The translations under genes were made by a program, and so were the position numbers. Shown one piece after another: positions 55,511-64,000 of a stretch of 64,000 nucleotides of DNA; position 1 is the first letter of the stretch; each line of letters begins with the position of its first letter. Source of the stretch: Antennarius striatus (lineage: Eukaryota > Chordata > Actinopteri > Lophiiformes > Antennariidae); NCBI RefSeq assembly GCF_040054535.1, contig NC_090794.1, positions 1,022,501 to 1,086,500 of the forward strand, written 5' to 3'. The notes beneath the pieces were generated by a model. That model saw nothing but the letters and a program-made list of their open reading frames with translations. It made no database searches and had not been told where the DNA came from.

Positions 55511-55900
55511 CTACGTGTCGATGAGTGGCGGGCCTCTGTGATTGGTCGGTTTGTTGGCAGCGCGGCGGCGGCTGCACAGCAGGGCGAGGCAGACGGGGAG
55601 GATGCAGTAGCCGACGGCTCGGGGGTCGTCTCTCGTGCAGGAAAACAGGAAGAGGAAGAGCTGAAGGTACGGCAGCAGGAAGACCGACGCCCACATCCAC
55701 ACAGGAAGCGGTGGCAAACGAGCGCTGATGCTCTGAGGCCAGCTGATGGGCGGGGGCGGAGCCGAGGGGCTGGCTCCGCCTCTCCTCACATGCTCCAAAC
55801 TGAAGCTCTGGACCTCAAAGGTGTAATACGCCAGCATGGCACTGAGCAGCAAGTAGAGAGCCACGCCCACCCATCCCATCCGCTGACGGAAGTTCATCAT
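55511..55900 (-). CDS. lyset: Lysosomal enzyme trafficking factor (TMEM251/LYSET)
   Basis: LYSET is a Golgi membrane protein that retains GlcNAc-1-phosphotransferase and so allows mannose-6-phosphate tagging of lysosomal enzymes. One coding exon gives 129 residues. It begins MMNFRQRMGWVGVALYLLLS, the conserved N-terminus with the first membrane segment (about 8-28). It continues with FEVQSFSLEHV, a short Pro-rich loop, then VWMWASVFLLPYLQLFLFLF (second membrane segment, about 75-95), SCTRDDPRAVGYCILPVCLA and a C-terminal LIDT. Only the middle loop differs clearly from mammals. The first of two adjacent Met codons is taken as the start, a few bases after a probable splice acceptor (ccctgcag), so there is an upstream untranslated exon. 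An upstream in-frame extension (MVVPAVWR) reads through that acceptor and is less likely. Confidence 0.95.
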   Translation of the reverse strand: MMNFRQRMGWVGVALYLLLSAMLAYYTFEVQSFSLEHVRRGGASPSAPPPPISWPQSISARLPPLPVWMWASVFLLPYLQLFLFLFSCTRDDPRAVGYCILPVCLALLCSRRRAANKPTNHRGPPLIDT

Positions 55901-56029
55901 CCTCCATACTGCAGGGACAACCAATCACAAGCCGATACAGATCAATACAGGCTTGGCTTCAGTAGCGACACTGGATCATCAACTGACTGCTGTTGATGAT
56001 CAGAAAAACTGGTGGACAGTTTCTTGAAG

Positions 56030-57615
56030 TGTTTTCAAGTGTTATGATTCCATGTCTTCATTCTGGTTTATTGTACAGTAACATGACTTATGATCTGTAA
56101 CGGTTTTCTAGTGATTTCTAGAGTCCAGTATCTGTGGTGGACAGACGCGAAGTCCAGAGAAACAACATAAACTACTTTTTTTTTAAACTGACGTATAATC
56201 AGAACGACTGAACCTGTATTTTTTTTTATTATGGGATGTTTTAATATCCTGGAATTGTTTCTGGTCAGTCTGAAGGAATAGAACTTGAGTATTTAGAGCA
56301 GTAATGACATTACTTTAGTATTTACAGTAGTAATGACATTACTTGAGTACAGTAGTAATGACATCACTTTAGTATTTACAGTAGTAATGACATCACTTTA
56401 GTATTTACAGTAGTAATGACATCACTTTAGTCTTTACAGTAGTAATGACATCACTTTAGTCTTTACAGTAGTAGTGACATCACTTTAGTCTTTACAGTAG
56501 TAGTGACATCACTTTAGTCTTTACAGTAGTAGTGACATCACTTTAGTCTTTACAGTAGTAGTGACATCACTTTAGTCTTTACAGTAGTAGTGACATTACT
56601 TTAGTCTTTACAGTAGTAGTGACATTACTTTAGTCTTTACAGTAGTAATGACATTACTTTAGTCTTTACAGTAGTAATGACATTACTTTAGTCTTTACAG
56701 TAGAAATGACATTACTTTAGTCTTTACAGTAGTAATGACATTACTTTAGTCTTTACAGTAGTAGTGACATTACTTTAGTCTTTACAGTAGTAGTGACATT
56801 ACTTTAGTCTTTACAGTAGTAGTGACATTACTTTAGTCTTTACAGTAGTAGTGACATTACTTTAGTCTTTACAGTAGTAATGACATTACTTTAGTCTTTA
56901 CAGTAGTAATGACATTACTTTAGTCTTTACAGTAGAAATGACATTACTTTAGTCTTTACAGTAGTAGTGACATTACTTTAGTCTTTACAGTAGTAGTGAC
57001 ATTACTTTAGTCTTTACAGTAGTAGTGACATTACTTTAGTCTTTACAGTAGTAGTGACATTACTTTAGTCTTTACAGTAGTAGTGACATTACTTTAGTCT
57101 TTACAGTAGTAGTGACATTACTTTAGTCTTTACAGTAGTAGTGACATTACTTTAGTCTTTACAGTAGTAATGACATTACTTTAGTCTTTACAGTAGTAAT
57201 GACATTACTTTAGTCTTTACAGTAGAAATGACATTACTTTAGTCTTTACAGTAGTAGTGACATCACTTTAGTCTTTACAGTAGTAGTGACATCACTTTAG
57301 TCTTTACAGTAGTAATGACATCACTTTAGTCTTTACAGTAGAAATGACATTACTTTAGTCTTTACAGTAGTAGTGACATTACTTTAGTCTTTACAGTAGA
57401 AATGACATTACTTTAGTCTTTACATTAGTAATGACATTACTTTAGTATTTACAGTAGTAATGACATTACTTTAAATGTCACTACTCTAAATCATAAATGA
57501 CCTAAAATGGAGATTCCAGACTGATATTTAACGTATAGCGACTCAAAAAAAACAATTCAACTTATGAACAACCTATCGGAACTAGTTGTGTTCGTAGGCT
57601 GGGGACTAGCTGTAA
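56030..57615. repeat. Dispersed repeat, copy 2, interrupted by a minisatellite
   Basis: The left part (56030-56284) and right part (57475-57615) match 47740-48195. Between them lies the 29-bp minisatellite. Confidence 0.75.
56285..57475. repeat. 1.2-kb minisatellite with a 29-bp unit
   Basis: About 40 tandem units of tagtagtgacattactttag plus tctttacag. The variants agtaat/agtagt/agaaat and cattac/catcac form blocks, and the repeating order of these blocks shows a higher-order unit of roughly 300 bases. Confidence 0.95.
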
Positions 57616-57679
57616 CCTACCTGTAGGTTGTCTAAGATCAGAACTTTTCTCCCCGGGTTGGTGAACCCTGAAGGGCAGT

Positions 57680-57750
57680 GACAGAGCGTCTCTCCCCGGT
57701 GGGGTTCGAACCCACACCCGGACGATCACCTCCTTTAACACCTGATCAGT
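57680..57750 (-). repeat. tRNA-like B-box fragment, probable SINE relic
   Basis: On the minus strand, gtgtgggttcgaaccccacc is a perfect tRNA-type B box and T stem. No matching A box or acceptor stem was found upstream, so this is a relic and not a tRNA gene. Confidence 0.45.
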
Positions 57751-58310
57751 CGTGGAATCAAACCTGAACGTAAACACGAGTCTCGCTGATTTTCTCACCG
57801 TGAAACGACCGGAAGTCGTTTCGCGTACAAATGTTTTCGTTCCCTGCACAAATCCGTTCGTTCACACCCAGTTTCGGGACAACGAAGTCTACCTGGCTTC
57901 ACCTTTCAGTCATCCTTCAAACCAGCTGACTTCTGAATGGCTTCCTGCCTCCATCTTGCTCTCCGTTTATTTCCGCCTAGCATCCTGCTAGCAGTCGTTA
58001 GCCGTCTCGGACCAATATCTCGTCTTTTATTTCATTCCTACCTTCCGTTGCGCGAATTCTTTCGATTTAAAATCCTGCTGTTGATTCCGTTTTGGCTCCG
58101 TTCCTTCCCCGGTCCCGGACAGCCGGGAGCTCTCCAGATCCTTTTCCTGTTTGCCACCTGACACCCATTTATGACGTCATCAAAGACGCGACCCACCAAC
58201 TCCCTCTACTGGTCAAACTGCGTGACTACATTGGGGCTTTCTCAAGCTGCAGGTGAAACGCGAGGATTTCTGGGGGAATTTGTGGAGAAAATAAAGATTT
58301 AGAAAAAAAT
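57750..58310. other. Gene-free interval
   Basis: Moderate GC, with short frames only. Nothing recognised. Confidence 0.35.
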
Positions 58311-58312
58311 GA

Positions 58313-58317
<5 letters not shown>

Positions 58318-58406
<89 letters not shown>
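58318..58406. repeat. (TA)n microsatellite
   Basis: About 44 TA units, self-complementary and prone to length error. Confidence 0.95.
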
Positions 58407-58409
<3 letters not shown>

Positions 58410-58895
58410 GTATTTTTTTAGGTGGTGTTATTTGAAAACTAAACACCGCAGAGGAGGGAACCTGGTTCTCCTCTGTGCTGACATGTTGAAGGTGACTTTC
58501 AGGCGTTGGTTTCTGAGGTCAGATGGAACCAGAAACATTCTGGATCAAAACATTCTGCTTTGATCAACCCTAAAATAAAATCAAACGTCATATACGATTC
58601 TCAAAAAATAAAATATAAAATAATTCAGTCACATACATTGAACCAGTTTATGTGAACCAATTTATGTCCAAAGTCATCACATACTATACCTGAGTAGTAA
58701 ATAGCTTCAAACCGTTTTCTTCTCAATAACTTTATATTCTATACATTTAGAATCTCAATCTGACCAACTTCTGGCTCCACCCACTTTGTCTGTCCCACCA
58801 ATTACATGAAACCACAGAAGAAACAACTCCTCAGACTATAAATACTTCCACAAGCAGCAAACTCAGAGTTCGGACGCCTGATTCTCAGCTTTTGA

Positions 58896-61876
<2,981 letters not shown>

Positions 61877-61889
61877 GTCAGGGCAAAAA

Positions 61890-62760
61890 AAACTCATTCA
61901 GGAAAAAAATGGTGCTTCACCACGCTTCTGACAAACAGGACCGGACGCTACAGACTCAGAAGAGTTCTTTATTCACTTATTGGAATATCAATCACTTCAA
62001 GTCACATATAGTGATATTAGGTTCTGTGGATCAATCACTGGATTGGTGTAAGGGCTGCTAGAGATTAACGACTCACTAACGTGAACACAGAGTGAGCTTC
62101 AGTGAAATGAAATGTCTGTGTGCTGTTGTCATGCTATGATAAAACACACAAGAAGCGTTAAATGAACACTGAGCGTCACAAATTGAAGCTGATTTCAGAT
62201 ATTATTCAGTTACCAAACCTTGTTGGTGACATGCTGTTTAAAATTGGCCGGCCTCTCATGACTCTCCTGGAAGTTGATGTTGTCATCTCCAAAGTTGATG
62301 ATGTCTTCCAAGGCGTTCAGGATCAGAGAGTCAACCTTCTCGTCTAGGGAGGTTTCTAAACTGTAGTTCTTCACCGGGAAGATGCAGTTCATTGGAATTC
62401 CTGTATGTCTACTGAACATCTTCATCGACAAACAATCACAACATCACAGCTCAGAACAGTCAAGGACTTTCTGATACACAAATCAACCTGTGGACAAGCA
62501 ATGTGTCTGCCAGGACAGTAGGTGGCGACGTAACGATTCAAAATGAGCATAAACAAAGATGGATAGTCTGACATCTCTGTTGTCGTTCTGTCCTGTGGTT
62601 GAAAGTTTAACGTTTGAATATTCACCGCCTTAAAATGTCAAAGTCACCTCAGAGGAAAACGTTGTACAGTCTGAATGAGAAATACAAAAATTAATCTGTC
62701 AAAACTATTCAACAGGACTTCAAATCACATATATTCACATTTTGAAATAATATTGAGACT
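61890..62760 (-). pseudogene. Deleted IFI44-like copy (exon 6 with intron and upstream relics)
   Basis: On the minus strand 62341-62420 and following bases match exon 6 of the IFI44-like gene ([40 protein letters not shown]). Bases 62490-62625 match the start of its intron 5, and 62640-62760 match its upstream region near 49190-49297. Exons 1-5 are therefore gone in one deletion, and the exon 6 acceptor is also lost (gtcg in place of ttag). The copy lies tail-to-tail with trim50, mirroring 49.1-53.1 kb. Confidence 0.85.
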
Positions 62761-64000
62761 TTACGATGAAAGTTGTTGGGATTCATGCAAACTGCTATGA
62801 CTGAATTGTGTAAATCATGTCCTTTTGATGACTTTGATATGGAAAAAGTGCCACTAAAGTGAGGTTCCACTGGAATAGTTTTAGGCAAAACAACTCCTGC
62901 CAGCTGCAGGATAAGGATGAAGCTAAGATGTACTTTTGTCAAAGAAGTATGGGAATTGGTAAAACACACCTCCTCCTGATGTATAAAAGAAGACATTATA
63001 TTCCTATTCTTTGCACTTACTGACACACTTGCTTGATGCCGTGATCACCGTGTAACTGTCTGAAAGCTTTCATAATAAATTTAGACTTTTTTTCCCTTTG
63101 ACTGGTGTTTCCTTCCTCGATCAACGAACACGCAAAGAGCTCTGCCAAGCTGCACCTCTTCAGTTGGTGACCCCGACATGATCTGACGTGATCGAGAGCG
63201 GGAGGATTTGGAACTGGAGTGACGACATCTGTTGGTATCTGAACTCCAACGGTACCAAAACCTGAAAAGGTAAGAGGGATTTCCTCTATATTTGGAGTTT
63301 GGAACTACTGGTGTTGTCATCTCCTAAATTTACACATCCAGTACGAGGAAGAGTATCGGCCTGTGATCGATACTATAGTTGTATACGGCATTTCTGCTAG
63401 CAGATCAAGACAAACTGCATTGAGTATATCGTGAAGTGTGAATTGTGTCATCGTTGTGAGAATGGATGGGGAGTTTGACAGAGTAAAGGAGTGGTTTGAC
63501 TGGGACAAAGATGTTGAGGAGTTGGGAGATAGTGGTCCGACGCTCAGTGAAGTTGCAACGAAACCTCGAGTGAACAGGGACTGCAGGATCCTTTGATTCA
63601 AGTGCAAATTGGTGGAACACAATTTTCATTTATGGTGGACACAGGAGCACGATACTCCACGATCAACACCCTCCCACCTGGCGCACAGCTATCTCCAACC
63701 ACCATCGCACTAACTGGTTTCGCAGGAATATCACAGCCCCTGCATTTTACTGAAGTCTTGATGACAACAATGATGCAGCAGTCTCTACGTCATCGATTCA
63801 TTTTTGCCCCAGAATGTCCAATGAATCTACTGGGAAGAGACTCGGTATTAAACTGAGTCCCCTCATCAAATGTTCTCCGGATGGACTTCACCTCCTCTTT
63901 CCAAATGGGATCTCTTACTTCTGCTCTGGAACTCTGGCTCCCACGCAATGTCCCGTGTGGACTACATCTTGTGACTCTTCTGATTAGCCTCACTCTCCTA
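62760..64000 (+). mobile_element. Broken LTR retroelement (fossil), left part only
   Basis: An LTR-like segment ends near 63162. It has a TATA-like tataaaag at about 62982 and an aataaa at about 63075. It is followed directly by a primer-binding-site-like tggtgaccccgac. A retroviral-type aspartic protease region with the VDTGA active-site motif lies at about 63590-63850. The space between the two is too short for a normal gag, so the element is broken with several breaks. It continues beyond the window. Family is uncertain (retrovirus-like LTR element); its age cannot be judged without the second LTR. Confidence 0.6.

Overview
The window is vertebrate nuclear DNA, almost certainly from a percomorph-type teleost with a compact genome. 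The genes have canonical GT-AG introns, many only 70-200 bases long (28 asap2 coding exons in 12 kb, 18 cpsf3 coding exons in 4.5 kb). Other fish signs are an NLR with FISNA, NACHT, LRR and B30.2 parts, dense (TG)n, (GATA)n and (GGAA)n microsatellites, and many young minisatellites. I built the gene models by hand from splice signals, reading phase and remembered family sequences; no alignment was run.

Layout. 1-12.5 kb holds no convincing gene. It contains four copies (three direct, one inverted) of a composite repeat, each carrying three tRNA-like modules, with GATA and GGAA microsatellites between them. 12.6-15.7 kb (-): allantoicase (allc), 11 exons. 16.6-22.7 kb (-): a fish NLRC3-like receptor with a C-terminal B30.2 exon. 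22.7-25.5 kb: minisatellites. 25.5-37.7 kb (+): asap2 (ArfGAP/BAR/PH/ankyrin/SH3), 28 exons. 38.6-43.2 kb (+): cpsf3, the pre-mRNA 3'-end endonuclease, 18 exons. 44.0-46.7 kb (-): rsph3, radial spoke protein, 8 exons. 46.8-49.6 kb: repeats and possible gene remnants. 49.7-52.7 kb (+): an IFI44-like GTPase gene with a premature stop. 53.8-54.2 kb (+): gon7 (KEOPS subunit). 55.5-55.9 kb (-): lyset/tmem251. 56.3-57.5 kb: a 1.2-kb minisatellite with a 29-bp unit. 58.9-61.9 kb (+): trim50-like E3 ligase, 9 exons. 61.9-62.8 kb (-): a deleted second IFI44-like copy. 62.8-64.0 kb (+): the left part of a broken LTR retroelement that runs off the window.

The genes do not form one pathway. Allc acts in purine breakdown, cpsf3 in mRNA 3'-end cleavage, asap2 in Arf/membrane traffic, rsph3 in cilia, gon7 in tRNA t6A modification and lyset in lysosomal enzyme sorting. 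The NLR, the IFI44-like copies and possibly the TRIM belong to lineage-expanding immune families. Allc, asap2 and cpsf3 match a human 2p25 grouping and gon7-lyset a human 14q32 pair, so the window joins blocks that are separate in human.

The most notable structures are the triple-tRNA-like composite repeat with a ~1.07-kb inverted pair, the inverted duplication of an IFI44-TRIM tail-to-tail pair with reciprocal decay, and a minisatellite that grew inside one copy of a dispersed repeat. I found no convincing undescribed multi-gene system.
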